This document shows positions 16,263-24,942 of a stretch of 41,239 nucleotides of DNA, in pieces. The DNA comes from Porphyrobacter sp. (lineage in GTDB: Bacteria > Pseudomonadota > Alphaproteobacteria > Sphingomonadales > Sphingomonadaceae). The stretch is taken from NCBI GenBank assembly GCA_017744315.1, contig JAGIBN010000014.1, forward strand, positions 1-41,239, read 5' to 3'. Numbering within the stretch: position 1 is the stretch's first letter; each line of letters opens with the position of its first letter. The position numbers were made by a program, and so were the translations under genes. The notes beneath the pieces were generated by a model, which searched no databases, had not been told where the DNA came from, and saw only the letters and a program-made list of their open reading frames with translations.

Positions 16263-16493
16263 ATGTTCATGGATATCCCGGCGTCGGGAGAAGGTGGCTA
16301 TGAGCCGCTTCCGCCCCGCTGCCACAGTTGCAAGCAGTTCATCGCCCCCGGCGCGCCGACCGAGACGGTCGAGTTTCCGGTCGATCACGAGCATCACCTG
16401 GAAGACCTCAACGGTCTCTACCACGCCGATTGCGCGCGCCCTTACCTGAGCATCTATCGCGCGATCGACATGCTCTCGCGCCCGTTTTTCTGA
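16263..16493 (+). CDS. small Cys/His protein, possible zinc binder
   Basis: This encodes 76 residues from the ATG at 16263, eight bases after GGAAGG; an in-frame extension to 16110 has no site and a coding-unlike N-terminus. It contains CHSCKQFI, then DHEHHLEDL, then YHADCARPY, so a CxxC pair, several histidines and a HxxC are spaced as in half of a LIM-like or treble-clef zinc finger. No signal peptide is present. I do not recognise the family. It is convergent with the chemoreceptor gene, with a repeat element between them. Confidence 0.6.
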   Translation: MFMDIPASGEGGYEPLPPRCHSCKQFIAPGAPTETVEFPVDHEHHLEDLNGLYHADCARPYLSIYRAIDMLSRPFF

Positions 16494-16497
16494 GCTA

Positions 16498-16643
16498 AAT
16501 CCTCCCTGTGGCGCGAAGCGTCATGGGGAGGTGGCAGATGCCGCAGGCGGCTGACGGAGGGGCCCATGGCCCTCCACTAGCCCCTCCACCATCCGCTTCG
16601 CGGAAGGTCCCCCTCCCCATCGGCTGCGCCGACAGGGAGGATT
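16498..16643. repeat. full-length intergenic hairpin repeat, copy 2
   Basis: This 146-bp element begins AATCCTCCCTG and ends CAGGGAGGATT. Reverse-complemented, it aligns with the 4092-4231 copy along its length: GGGGGACCTTCCGCGAAGCG corresponds to GGGGGACCGTCCGCGGAGCG, and CCCCTCCGTCA and GCCACCTCCCC are shared. The arms are less perfect than in copy 1. It again fills a convergent gap and ends 5 bp from the stop of the leftward gene. Confidence 0.85.
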
Positions 16644-16647
16644 CTCA

Positions 16648-18039
16648 TCAAGCCGCGCGGACGTGGCTCAGGAATTCGTCGACCTGGTTCTTGAGAACCG
16701 AAGCCTGCTGCTCCAGCTCGGTCGAACTGGTCAGGACCTGGCTGGCCGCCGCGCCCGTCGACAGCGAGGTTTCGCGCAGCTGGCTGATGTTGGTCGAAAC
16801 GTCTTCGGTATTGCGCGCGGCGAGATCGATGCTGCGGGCGAGGTCCTGCCCGGCGACCGACTGTTGATCGACTGCGGCGGCGATCGAGACCGAAGTCGCC
16901 TCGAGTTGGGCGATCTGCTTCGCGATCGAGCGCAGTGCGTCGACGCTGGCCGAGGTGGTTTCCTGGATCGCGCGGATCTGGCCCGAGACTTCCTCCGTCG
17001 CCTTCCCGGTCTGGGTGGCGAGCTCCTTCACCTCGGCCGCGACGACCGCGAACCCGCGCCCGGCTTCACCACCGCGAGCGGCTTCGATCGAGGCGTTGAG
17101 GGCCAGCAGATTGGTCCGCTGCGCGATGGTCGAGATCATCTCGACGATGTCGCCGACCTGGCTCGCTGAAAGGGTCAAAGCGGAGATAGTGCTGTCGGCT
17201 TCCTCGGCCGCGGTCGAGGCCTTGCGGGCCAGTTCCGCCGAGGTCGAAGCCTGACGGCTGATTTCGCCGATCGACATAGCGAACTCGTCACTCGCTGCCG
17301 CCGCGGCGGTCACACCGGCCGAAGCTTCGTTGAGGCTGGACGAAACGTCACCGGTCTGCATCGAGGACTGCTCGGCGGCCGAAGCCATCGAGCTCGCGGT
17401 CGCCTGGAGCTGGGTCGAAGCTGCCGCCACACCGCCGACGATCTCACCAACCGTACGCTCGAACTTGTTGGCCAGTTCGCGGAGCGTTTCGGCCTGCTTG
17501 GCCCGGTGTTCTTCACGCTCTGCCTGCATTTCGGAAACGCGGCGCAGTTCCTCGGCCTCGGCGTCTTCCCGCTCCTTGCGCATGCGGTCGAACTTGTTGG
17601 CGGCCTTCTTGATCACCATGAGGTAGCGCGCCATCGCACCGACCTCGTCCTGACGATCGACGTGGGGGACGAAGACTTCGCGATTTCCCTGGGCCAGCTC
17701 ACGCATCGCCGAGCAGAGCGATTCAATCGGATGAACCAGCTGGTCCTGCACGAAGCGGATCGACACGATCGAGATCGCCACCGTGGCGAGGGCCACCATG
17801 CCCATGGCGATCAACAGGCCGCCGTTGCCGGCGCCCTTGTTCATCAGCCCGGCCAGCGCCAGCGTACCAAGCAGGGTCGAGGCACCCGCCGAAGCGCTGA
17901 ACATCAGCTTGATGCGCACACCGATCGAGGACACCGAATTCTCGCCTTGGGGCGTGCCATAGTACTCCGCCGCAGCTTTCAGCCGCTCGCGCTCGCGTTC
18001 GAGTTCGTCAGCGCCTTCGGCCACGAGCTTATCCGACAT
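16648..18039 (-). CDS. methyl-accepting chemotaxis protein without a periplasmic sensor
   Basis: This encodes 463 residues. Two membrane helices (about 45-65 and 73-95) are separated by only a few residues, so there is no periplasmic ligand domain. A HAMP segment (about 96-150), a coiled coil ([20 protein letters not shown]) and the signalling hairpin follow; its tip region reads [21 protein letters not shown] and [13 protein letters not shown]. The role is to control CheA. The C-terminus (FLSHVRAA) lacks the NWETF-type CheR tether. The ATG at 18039 has the better spacing to GGGGAAG; an ATG at 18045 is possible. It overlaps the GGDEF-EAL gene and closes the che operon. Confidence 0.92.
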   Translation of the reverse strand: MSDKLVAEGADELERERERLKAAAEYYGTPQGENSVSSIGVRIKLMFSASAGASTLLGTLALAGLMNKGAGNGGLLIAMGMVALATVAISIVSIRFVQDQLVHPIESLCSAMRELAQGNREVFVPHVDRQDEVGAMARYLMVIKKAANKFDRMRKEREDAEAEELRRVSEMQAEREEHRAKQAETLRELANKFERTVGEIVGGVAAASTQLQATASSMASAAEQSSMQTGDVSSSLNEASAGVTAAAAASDEFAMSIGEISRQASTSAELARKASTAAEEADSTISALTLSASQVGDIVEMISTIAQRTNLLALNASIEAARGGEAGRGFAVVAAEVKELATQTGKATEEVSGQIRAIQETTSASVDALRSIAKQIAQLEATSVSIAAAVDQQSVAGQDLARSIDLAARNTEDVSTNISQLRETSLSTGAAASQVLTSSTELEQQASVLKNQVDEFLSHVRAA

Positions 18040-19564
18040 GTCCATGTGCTTCCCCAATACCCATTCGATTGTTGCGGTTACGGATCTCGTCCAGATGGCC
18101 GCGGATTTCGGCCGCCGAGATCGCCTTGTAATAGTACCATCCCTGAATCTGATCGCAGCCGGCGGTGCGGACCAGGTCTGCCTGAGCTTCGGTTTCGACG
18201 CCTTCGGCCGTGACTTCCATGTCCATCGCCCGCGCCACCGCGATGCTCGAGGCCATCATGGCCAGCGAGCCGCTGTCCTGCCCGGCATCGACGATCATCG
18301 TGCGGTCGAGCTTGAGCTTCTCGAAGCGGAAGTTGCGGAGGAAGCCGATCGAGGCATAGCCCGTGCCGAAATCGTCGAGCGCGATGCCGACGCCGAACTT
18401 GCGGATCACGTCGAGGTTGCGGTTCGCCACGACCGGGTCGCTGACGAGATAGGTCTCAGTCACCTCCAGCTCGAGGCGCGACGGCGGAAAGCCGGTTTCT
18501 TCGAGGATGTGGCCGAGCTCGACCGGAAATTCCGGGTTGCGCAGCTGCACCGGCGAGACATTGATCGAAAGCTTGATCTCTTCCCAATTGAGCGCCTCAC
18601 GGCAGGCCGTGCGCAGGACCCACAGGCCGATCTGATAGATCAGCCCGCACTTCTCGGCGATCGGTACGAACACGCCCGGGCTGACCGTCGACCCATCCGC
18701 CCGCTCCCACCGGAGCAGGGCTTCGACCGCGACGATATCGCCGCTCTTGGCGTCGACCAGCGGCTGATAGGCGACGCGGAATTCCTGCAGCCGCAGCGCC
18801 TCGCGCAGTTCGGACTCCACTTGCTGGGTCACGTCGCGATTGCGATCGAAGTCGTCGTTGAACCAGGTGCAGCGATTGCGGCCCGCGTCCTTGGATACAT
18901 ACATCGCCATGTCCGAGCGGCGCAGCAGTTCGGAAGAGGAAAGCTCATCCCTGCGGCTGCTGCGAGACAGACCAATGCTGGCGCCGATCAGCAGCTTGCG
19001 TTCGTCGAGGATCACCGACTGGCCGAGCCGCGCGAGCAGTGTGTGGCAGATGCCTTCGAGAATATTGCCGGCGATCGGACCGACCACCAGGATCGCGAAT
19101 TCGTCACCACCAAGGCGATAGGCGCGGCCTTCCTTGCCGCAGACTTCGGCCAGGATCTTCGCGCATTCCTTGATCAGGCGATCGCCGATGAAGTGGCCGT
19201 ACTGATCGTTGACCGACTTGAAGCCGTCGAGATCGAGCAGCGCCAGCGCCTTCTCAGAGCCGGGCGCAGCACGGGCGTAATCAAGGTGCAGCGCGCGCCG
19301 GTTCGGCATGGCTGCCAGCGTATCGGTAAGGCCCAGGTCCTCGAGCTTGCCGACGCTCGACAGGCCAAAACGGATCAACAGGATGACGGCAGCGCCGTAG
19401 GCGAGGCCGCCGGTAACGAGGATCGATTGGGAGGAACTCAGGTCCGCGCCCGCGCGACCCATCAACATCGCAAGGACCGTGGCAGAGATCAGCGAAAGCA
19501 CAGCGACCGGAGCGATGACGAGCACCGCTGGTCGCACTTGCTTCAGGCCAATCGCTTGCAACAC
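18029..19564 (-). CDS. GGDEF-EAL cyclic-di-GMP enzyme
   Basis: This encodes 511 residues. Two N-terminal membrane helices (about 13-35 and 47-67) precede a GGDEF domain with an intact RLGGDEF (152-156) and an EAL domain with EALLRW (281-286), [27 protein letters not shown] (397-405) and AEGVET. Both the cyclase and phosphodiesterase active sites look complete. The RxxD inhibitory site is absent: the residues five before GGDEF are not R-x-x-D. No sensory domain is present. It sits between cheR and the receptor gene, so it probably links chemotaxis signalling to c-di-GMP control of motility. It overlaps the receptor gene by 11 bp. Confidence 0.93.
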   Translation of the reverse strand: MLQAIGLKQVRPAVLVIAPVAVLSLISATVLAMLMGRAGADLSSSQSILVTGGLAYGAAVILLIRFGLSSVGKLEDLGLTDTLAAMPNRRALHLDYARAAPGSEKALALLDLDGFKSVNDQYGHFIGDRLIKECAKILAEVCGKEGRAYRLGGDEFAILVVGPIAGNILEGICHTLLARLGQSVILDERKLLIGASIGLSRSSRRDELSSSELLRRSDMAMYVSKDAGRNRCTWFNDDFDRNRDVTQQVESELREALRLQEFRVAYQPLVDAKSGDIVAVEALLRWERADGSTVSPGVFVPIAEKCGLIYQIGLWVLRTACREALNWEEIKLSINVSPVQLRNPEFPVELGHILEETGFPPSRLELEVTETYLVSDPVVANRNLDVIRKFGVGIALDDFGTGYASIGFLRNFRFEKLKLDRTMIVDAGQDSGSLAMMASSIAVARAMDMEVTAEGVETEAQADLVRTAGCDQIQGWYYYKAISAAEIRGHLDEIRNRNNRMGIGEAHGHVG

Positions 19565-19636
19565 CCCTCGAGACCCCTCCCCGATGAATCTATCACCGCG
19601 ATAGAACCAACCTCTTAAGGTATCGTAACTTGGGAT

Positions 19637-20536
19637 TTACCTTGTTCCGCTGAGGTCCACTCGTCCGAGGGACGGGCTGCTCCCGAAAGAGCTCCTCATG
19701 CCGGCCGGCGGTGCACCGACGGCCAGCCGGTGGAAGCCCGATCCGCTGGTTTCCGGAACCAGGACCGCGGTCTGACCGACAGTGGTCTCGCCCGCGCCGA
19801 GCATCAGCAAGCCGTCGGGAGCGAGAGCCGTCGACAGGCGCACAAACGCGCGTTCGCGAGTGGTTCGGTCGAAATAGAGCAGGACGTTGCGGCACAGGAT
19901 CAGGTCGAAGCGGCCCGGCTCGGGCGGCGTGTCGAGCAGGTTGTGCGTCTCGAACCGCACCATGTTGCGCAGGCTCTCCTTGGCGCGCCATCCGGTGCGC
20001 GATTCCTCGAAGAAGCTGACCATCTGCGCCACGCCCAGGCCGCGCTGGATCTGGAACTGGGAGAAGTTGGCTTCTCGCGCTGCCTCGACGACAGAACGCG
20101 CCACGTCGGTGCCGAGGATCTCGATGGTCCAGCCGCGCCAGCGCGCTGGAAGCTCGGCGAACAGCATGGCGACCGAATAGGCTTCCTGCCCGGTCGAGCA
20201 TCCGACCGACCAGATCGATAGCCGCTTGGAGGCTTCACGCCGCTTCGCCAGCATCGGCAGCACGGTGTTGCTGAGCTGATCGAACATGGCCCGATCGCGG
20301 AAGAAATAGGTCTCGTTGTTGAGCAGCGCTTCGACGACCTTTTGCGCCAGCGCTCCCTGGTTGGGTTTGCCGAGGCGCTGAACCAGGTCTTCGAGCGATT
20401 CCAGCTCGTTCTGACGCAGGACGCCCGACAAGGCCGTACCTACGCGCCAGAGCCGGTCGGCAGTCAGCTTCTGGCCGGTGCGGGCCTCCAGCAGTCCGGC
20501 GACGATGCCGAGGGCGTTCTGGCTATGGTCAGTCAT
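19637..20536 (-). CDS. cheR: chemotaxis glutamate methyltransferase CheR
   Basis: This encodes 299 residues. CheR uses S-adenosylmethionine to methylate glutamates on chemoreceptors. The N-terminal all-alpha domain ends with LLNNETYFFRD, the hallmark of the family. The SAM-binding core has WSVGCSTGQEAYSVAM and FDLILCRNVLLYF. The C-terminal tail after about 270 is low in order and variable. The ATG overlaps the cheB stop by four bases (ATGA), so the two opposing enzymes are translationally coupled. The gap of 72 bp to the GGDEF-EAL gene is one of the two longest in the operon. Confidence 0.96.
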   Translation of the reverse strand: MTDHSQNALGIVAGLLEARTGQKLTADRLWRVGTALSGVLRQNELESLEDLVQRLGKPNQGALAQKVVEALLNNETYFFRDRAMFDQLSNTVLPMLAKRREASKRLSIWSVGCSTGQEAYSVAMLFAELPARWRGWTIEILGTDVARSVVEAAREANFSQFQIQRGLGVAQMVSFFEESRTGWRAKESLRNMVRFETHNLLDTPPEPGRFDLILCRNVLLYFDRTTRERAFVRLSTALAPDGLLMLGAGETTVGQTAVLVPETSGSGFHRLAVGAPPAGMRSSFGSSPSLGRVDLSGTR

Positions 20537-21624
20537 GCAACACCTGCGGCTTCGGCAATTCGATGGGCGATCTGGTCGGGCGGCAACAGCGCGGAGGCGA
20601 GGCCCGCGTTGGCCACGGCGCCCGGCATGCCCCAGACGGCGGAGCTGGCCGCATCCTGCGCCAGAATCGTCCCGCCAGCCGCCACGATGCGCGAGGCGCC
20701 TTCGGCCCCATCACGGCCCATCCCTGACAGCACGACGCCCAAGGCGTGGCTTCCATAGAGCCTGGCGCAGCTGGCGAACATCGGATCGACGGAGGGACGG
20801 CATCCGCTCTCGACCACCCCATACTCGAGCCGGACCACGAACGGCCCTTCCTTGCTCGCTACCACGGTGAGGTGCGCATCGCCCGGAGCGACAATGATCT
20901 GTCCCGGACGGACCACCAGGCCATCCTCGGCAACCCGCGCTTCACGGCCCGACGCCGCGCGCAGCTGGCGCACGAACGGCTCCATGAACGATCCGGGCAG
21001 GTGCTGGGTGATGAAGATCGGCACGCTGACTTGCGCCGGCAGTGCGGAGAGAAGCTGCCCGACAGCGTGAATGCCGCCGGTAGAGGCTCCAATCGCGAGG
21101 ACATGCGGCGTGATCGTGCCGCAAGGACGAAGAAGTGGCGGCGGAGCCGGTGGCTCCGACTTGAGGCGCGCGCGCTTGGCTACGCGCCCGAGCAGGCGAA
21201 TCTTGCGCAGCAGGGTCGCGCGGTATTCCCCGCCAAACTCGCCCGGCCGCGGCTTGGCCAGCGTATCGGCGGCGCCCAGCGAGAGAGCGGAGAGGGTGTG
21301 TTCGGCACCGCGAACGGCGAGCGAAGACACCACCAGAATGCGCGCCGGAGAGGCTACCTCAAGCAAGCGCGGGATGGCGTCGAGGCCGCCCATGCCGGGC
21401 ATGTCGAGATCGAGCAGGATGACGTCGGCGGGCGTCTGCTGCAGCACTTCGAGGGCGTCTTCGGCGCAGCCCAGCGACGCTGCCAGCGCAAGGTCGGCTT
21501 CCGTTTCGATAAGCCGCGCGAAGACCGCGCGAACCGTCGGAGAATCGTCGACCACCAGGACCCGGACGGGAGCAGCCGGCTGGCCGCCCCGGTCACGAAC
21601 CGCGAGATCAGGCGCGGTGCCCAT
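20533..21624 (-). CDS. cheB: chemotaxis methylesterase/deamidase CheB
   Basis: This encodes 363 residues. CheB removes methyl groups from receptors when phosphorylated by CheA. The receiver domain (about 20-140) has the acidic pair D26-D27 and phospho-acceptor D72 in LLDLDMPGMGG. The esterase domain (about 172-360) has the catalytic S181 in GASTGG, H208 in TQHLPG and D305 in GMGRDGAEG. The linker is Pro-rich (PPAPPPLLRP). It starts 14 bp after cheY and overlaps cheR. Together these match the standard two-domain enzyme. Confidence 0.96.
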   Translation of the reverse strand: MGTAPDLAVRDRGGQPAAPVRVLVVDDSPTVRAVFARLIETEADLALAASLGCAEDALEVLQQTPADVILLDLDMPGMGGLDAIPRLLEVASPARILVVSSLAVRGAEHTLSALSLGAADTLAKPRPGEFGGEYRATLLRKIRLLGRVAKRARLKSEPPAPPPLLRPCGTITPHVLAIGASTGGIHAVGQLLSALPAQVSVPIFITQHLPGSFMEPFVRQLRAASGREARVAEDGLVVRPGQIIVAPGDAHLTVVASKEGPFVVRLEYGVVESGCRPSVDPMFASCARLYGSHALGVVLSGMGRDGAEGASRIVAAGGTILAQDAASSAVWGMPGAVANAGLASALLPPDQIAHRIAEAAGVA

Positions 21625-21638
21625 CTCTACCCTCGCCT

Positions 21639-22004
21639 TCAGGCTGCGCCGATGAGTTGCAGCTTCATCTGCAAGGTTTCATGATCGAATGGCTTCATCA
21701 CATATTCGTCCGCGCCGGCTTCAATCGCCTCGCGGATATGGGCGACGTCGTTCTCGGTCGTGCAGAACACGACTTTCGGTTCGGTCCCGCCGGCGAGCCT
21801 GCGCAGCGCGGCGATGAATTCGATGCCGTTCATCACCGGCATGTTCCAATCCAGCAGGATCAGATCCGGCATGCTTTCCTCGCACTTGGCGAGAGCATCG
21901 CGGCCGTTCTCGGCCTCCGAGACTTCGAACTCGAAGCTTTCGACGATGTGACGCGAGACCTTCCGGATCACTCGCGAATCATCGACGATAAGACAGTGTT
22001 TCAT
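21639..22004 (-). CDS. cheY: CheY-like single-domain response regulator
   Basis: This encodes 121 residues, a bare receiver domain. The acidic pocket D8-D9, phospho-acceptor D52 (LLDWNMPVMNG) and the conserved K (EYVMKPFDH) are all present. In the che operon it is the likely CheA target that acts on the flagellar motor, though alphaproteobacteria often have several such regulators. The ATG at 22004 is preferred over one at 22019 because it has GGGG at a usable distance and gives the typical MKHCLIVDDS start. The 54-bp gap to cheW contains TAAGG-ATAA-CCTTA, a short inverted repeat. Confidence 0.92.
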   Translation of the reverse strand: MKHCLIVDDSRVIRKVSRHIVESFEFEVSEAENGRDALAKCEESMPDLILLDWNMPVMNGIEFIAALRRLAGGTEPKVVFCTTENDVAHIREAIEAGADEYVMKPFDHETLQMKLQLIGAA

Positions 22005-22058
22005 GTGGCGAGACCCCATTGTTTTGTCGTCGAATAAGCCATGTGTGTAAGGATAACC

Positions 22059-22499
22059 TTAAGCCGCCAGCTCAACGCCGGGTCCGGCGATGAGCGCGGG
22101 GATGTCGAGAAGGAGCAGCGCCCCGGCCTCGGTTTCGACCCGGCCAAGCGCTCCGCGGCGCCAGCCCGGCCCCGGATCCGCGCCCAGCGGGCCAGGTTCT
22201 TCCAATGCCGCGACGATGTCGTCCGCGCCGTCGACGAGCAGGGCGTAGAGGTGCCCTTCATGTTCGACGACCACGGCCCGGCTTCCCTGCCAGCCTGCCT
22301 CGTACTTGCCGAGGCCGAGCGCCGCGATGCAGTCCACGACCGTGAGCGGGCGGCTGCGCAGCGCGGACAGGCCCAGGATGTGATCTGCCGAGCGCGGCAC
22401 CGGCGTGACTTCCGCCAGCTCGATAACCGAATTCACTTTCCCTGCCGGCAAGGCCGCGCGGCGGCCCGCCAGAACGACGACGAGCAGCATATCGATCAT
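22059..22499 (-). CDS. cheW: CheW-like coupling protein
   Basis: This encodes 146 residues, slightly short for CheW, which couples CheA to chemoreceptors through an SH3-like double beta-barrel. Features are the N-terminal LLVVVLAGRRAALPAGKVNSV, the HILGLSALRSRPLTVVDC strand pair and HLYALLVDGADDI. The ATG overlaps the cheA TGA by four bases. The family signature RG..IPV-type loop reads LSALRSRPLTV, so it is a divergent member. The assignment rests on sequence pattern and on location between cheA and cheY. Confidence 0.85.
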   Translation of the reverse strand: MIDMLLVVVLAGRRAALPAGKVNSVIELAEVTPVPRSADHILGLSALRSRPLTVVDCIAALGLGKYEAGWQGSRAVVVEHEGHLYALLVDGADDIVAALEEPGPLGADPGPGWRRGALGRVETEAGALLLLDIPALIAGPGVELAA

Positions 22500-24826
22500 G
22501 CGGCGAGTTCCTCTCCAACACGCAGCAGTGCGGCCATCAGCCCCGCGCGGTCATAGCGATAGATTGTGTCCGGGCCGCCGGCCGAACCCGGCGAGCTGCG
22601 CAGGCGAATGGCCTTGCGCGCCTCACCCAGTTCCTCGCGCTCGGTGCCGTCATCGACGAAGACGACATCCGCTGGTCCGCTGCCTTCGACCACGCGATAG
22701 CCCGCGGCTTCGATGATAGGTCCAAGGAAATTGCGCATCCACGCGTCCTCGCCGTCTAGGCGGCAGGTAAGCGCGTGCGTGCCGATCAGCTGCGAGGCAT
22801 GGCGGGCGAACAGTGCGTGGCAATCGACCAACTCTGCGGTCTCGCCATCGACCAGCGTGACGCCGGCGACCAGCGTCTGGCCGTTCACATGCTTGAGCTC
22901 GCCGCTTAGCGTCGAGATGTCGAGCACCTCGCGCGCCGCGTAAGCGAGGCGTTGGCCGCCGTCGTTGAGCTTGAGCACGGTGAACCGCTCGGGCAATTCG
23001 GCGCCTTCGGGCACGCCCGCGATGGAAAGGATGTCCTCTCCGAGTACGACTTGCGCATCGGCTCCGGGATGGCGGATGTTGGACGAGGCGGTCCGCTCGA
23101 CCTGCTCGACCACGCTCATCACGATTGCGCGGCGCTCTCCGTCGAGACCGCGGAACAGAACCACGCGCAGGCCTTCGCGTTCGACGGCCTCTTCAGCATG
23201 GTTCGACACGGTCGGGCGCTGCAGCTCGCGCGGAATGCCGGCGCCGTAGCCGATGGTCGCGACGTCGAGCACGAGAACCGGCGTACCGTCGTCGAGCTGA
23301 GTGCAGCCGACGAACATCCCGCTTTCCATGATCCCGGGCGAGAGCGGCTTGATGACCAGTTCCTGGTGGTCGAAGATCTGGTCGACCGCCAAAGCGTAGA
23401 GATCGCCCCAGCCGAGGCGGAGGATCACGAAAAGCTCCTCTTCGCCCGCGGCACGTTCGAGCCCGAGCGAATTGCCCAGCGAGACACAGGCCAGGCGGCG
23501 ATTGCGGAAAGTCATGTAGCGGCGATCGCCTACCTGCGCGAACTCCAGCTGGCCGCCTGCGGTGCTGACGATCTCTTCGACGTAAGAGCGCGGGATGGCG
23601 AACTTCTGCCCGGCCGATTCAACGGTCAGGCTCGGCAGAATGCTGAGGGTCAGCGGCACGCCGATCAGCAGGCGGGTGCCCTCGCCCTCGATCGATTCGA
23701 TCTCGAGCGTACCACCGAACTTCTCGAGATTGGCGCGAACTACGTCCATGCCGACACCGCGGCCGGAGATCGAGGTAACGGCCTCGGCCGTCGAAAGGCC
23801 CGGCTCGTAGATCAGCTCTAGCCGTTCGGCCCGGCTCATGGCGTCGATTTCAGCCTGGGTGCGCAGCCCGGCGGCGATGGCCTTGGCCGCGAGCCTGTCG
23901 CAGTCGATTCCGCGGCCGTCGTCCTGGATCCCAATGTGGATCGTGTTGCCGGTCTGACGGGCGGAGATGGTCAGCATGCCCGCTTCGCGCTTGCCTGCCG
24001 CCCGGCGGGCTGCGGGAGTCTCGATGCCGTGGTCGACCGCGTTGCGGATGATGTGCAGCAGAGGATCGCGGATCAGCTCGATCATCTCACGATCGAGTTC
24101 GACCTCACCATTTTCGAGCTCAATGAAGACTTGCTTGCCGAGTTCGGTCGAAAGGTCGCGGACCAGCCGCGGGAAAGTCGAGAACAGCCCCTCGATCCGG
24201 CGCATGCGCGTGCGAGTGATCGCGTCGCGGACTTCGGCGATCAGGCTGGAGAGACGCGCAAAAGTGGTTTCGAGACCGGTATCGGTCCCCATGTGCTGCA
24301 TCCGACGCGCGAGGTCGTTACGCGCCAGCACCATTTCGGAAACGCCGCTCATCACCTGGTCGATCAGGTCGACCGGAAGGCGGATCGTGCGCTGTTCGGC
24401 GGCGACCGCGGTGGTCGGCTGCGAGCCGGCGGCAGGTGCAAGATGAAGCTCGACATCGGGCGCGCCCTTCAGCGCGGCGATCAGGTTGTCGTCGGAGGCG
24501 TCGGAGATGGCTTCGCCGCGTTCGATCTCTTCGATCATCACGCCGATCCGGTCGATCACGGCCAGGACCGCATCAACCAACAGGCGATCGGCGTTTCGGC
24601 GGCCGTTGCGCACGTCGGACAGCGCGTCCTCGGCGGCGTGGCTCAGCGCTTCTAGCTGCGGGAAGTCGAAGAAGCCGCAGTTGCCCTTCACCGTGTGAAC
24701 GAAGCGGAAGATGGTATCGAGGCGCGCGCGATCGGCAGGATCGGCTTCCCAGGCGACAATCTCGCCCGCCAGTGCGGCCAGCATTTCACGCGTCTCGGCG
24801 ACGAATTCCGCCAGCAGATCGTCCAT
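22496..24826 (-). CDS. cheA: chemotaxis histidine kinase CheA with degenerate C-terminal receiver
   Basis: This encodes 776 residues. The Hpt domain (about 1-105) has the phosphorylated H44 in FVHTVKGNCGF. A short linker replaces the CheY-binding P2 domain. Dimerisation (from IRLPVDLIDQVM), the ATPase (HIIRNAVDHGIE, QDDGRGID, GRGVGMDVV) and a CheW-like domain (about 385-520) follow; a second CheW-like segment spans about 535-680. The last about 90 residues (ALTCRLDGEDAWMRN, then IIEAAGYRV and ADVVFVDDG) look like a receiver whose phosphorylation site is lost, as inferred from hybrid CheA proteins of other alphaproteobacteria. First gene of the operon; GAGGGG precedes the ATG. Confidence 0.95.
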   Translation of the reverse strand: MDDLLAEFVAETREMLAALAGEIVAWEADPADRARLDTIFRFVHTVKGNCGFFDFPQLEALSHAAEDALSDVRNGRRNADRLLVDAVLAVIDRIGVMIEEIERGEAISDASDDNLIAALKGAPDVELHLAPAAGSQPTTAVAAEQRTIRLPVDLIDQVMSGVSEMVLARNDLARRMQHMGTDTGLETTFARLSSLIAEVRDAITRTRMRRIEGLFSTFPRLVRDLSTELGKQVFIELENGEVELDREMIELIRDPLLHIIRNAVDHGIETPAARRAAGKREAGMLTISARQTGNTIHIGIQDDGRGIDCDRLAAKAIAAGLRTQAEIDAMSRAERLELIYEPGLSTAEAVTSISGRGVGMDVVRANLEKFGGTLEIESIEGEGTRLLIGVPLTLSILPSLTVESAGQKFAIPRSYVEEIVSTAGGQLEFAQVGDRRYMTFRNRRLACVSLGNSLGLERAAGEEELFVILRLGWGDLYALAVDQIFDHQELVIKPLSPGIMESGMFVGCTQLDDGTPVLVLDVATIGYGAGIPRELQRPTVSNHAEEAVEREGLRVVLFRGLDGERRAIVMSVVEQVERTASSNIRHPGADAQVVLGEDILSIAGVPEGAELPERFTVLKLNDGGQRLAYAAREVLDISTLSGELKHVNGQTLVAGVTLVDGETAELVDCHALFARHASQLIGTHALTCRLDGEDAWMRNFLGPIIEAAGYRVVEGSGPADVVFVDDGTEREELGEARKAIRLRSSPGSAGGPDTIYRYDRAGLMAALLRVGEELAA

Positions 24827-24903
24827 AACCCCACCCCTCGCGGGTACCCCTTTTCCCTCGGAGGTACCCCACCCCGTCAGGTGCAGGAGCTATGGACGCA
24901 ATG

Positions 24904-24921
24904 TGGTTAAGAGCCTCTTAC
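24904..24921 (-). promoter_or_regulatory. candidate CtrA binding site upstream of cheA
   Basis: On the - strand the sequence reads GTAA-GAGGCTC-TTAACC, against the CtrA consensus TTAA-N7-TTAACC: one mismatch in the first half-site. It begins about 80 bp upstream of the cheA ATG. Together with the inner palindrome TAAGAG-C-CTCTTA it stands out in the 116-bp gap. CtrA controls motility genes in many alphaproteobacteria. Confidence 0.55.
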
Positions 24922-24942
24922 CAATACCTAGAGGCCCGTCCG

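Noticed and set aside
18055..18057. TTG start for the chemoreceptor
   Set aside because: The TTG lies within its GGGGAAG ribosome binding site region; ATG codons at 18045 and 18039 are better placed.
18038..19618. Long + strand frame of 526 codons
   Set aside because: Antisense shadow of the GGDEF-EAL gene; no family motifs.
22045..22065. TTAA-like half-sites between cheW and cheY as a second CtrA site
   Set aside because: The spacing between half-sites is 8 bp, not 7, and one half-site is degenerate.
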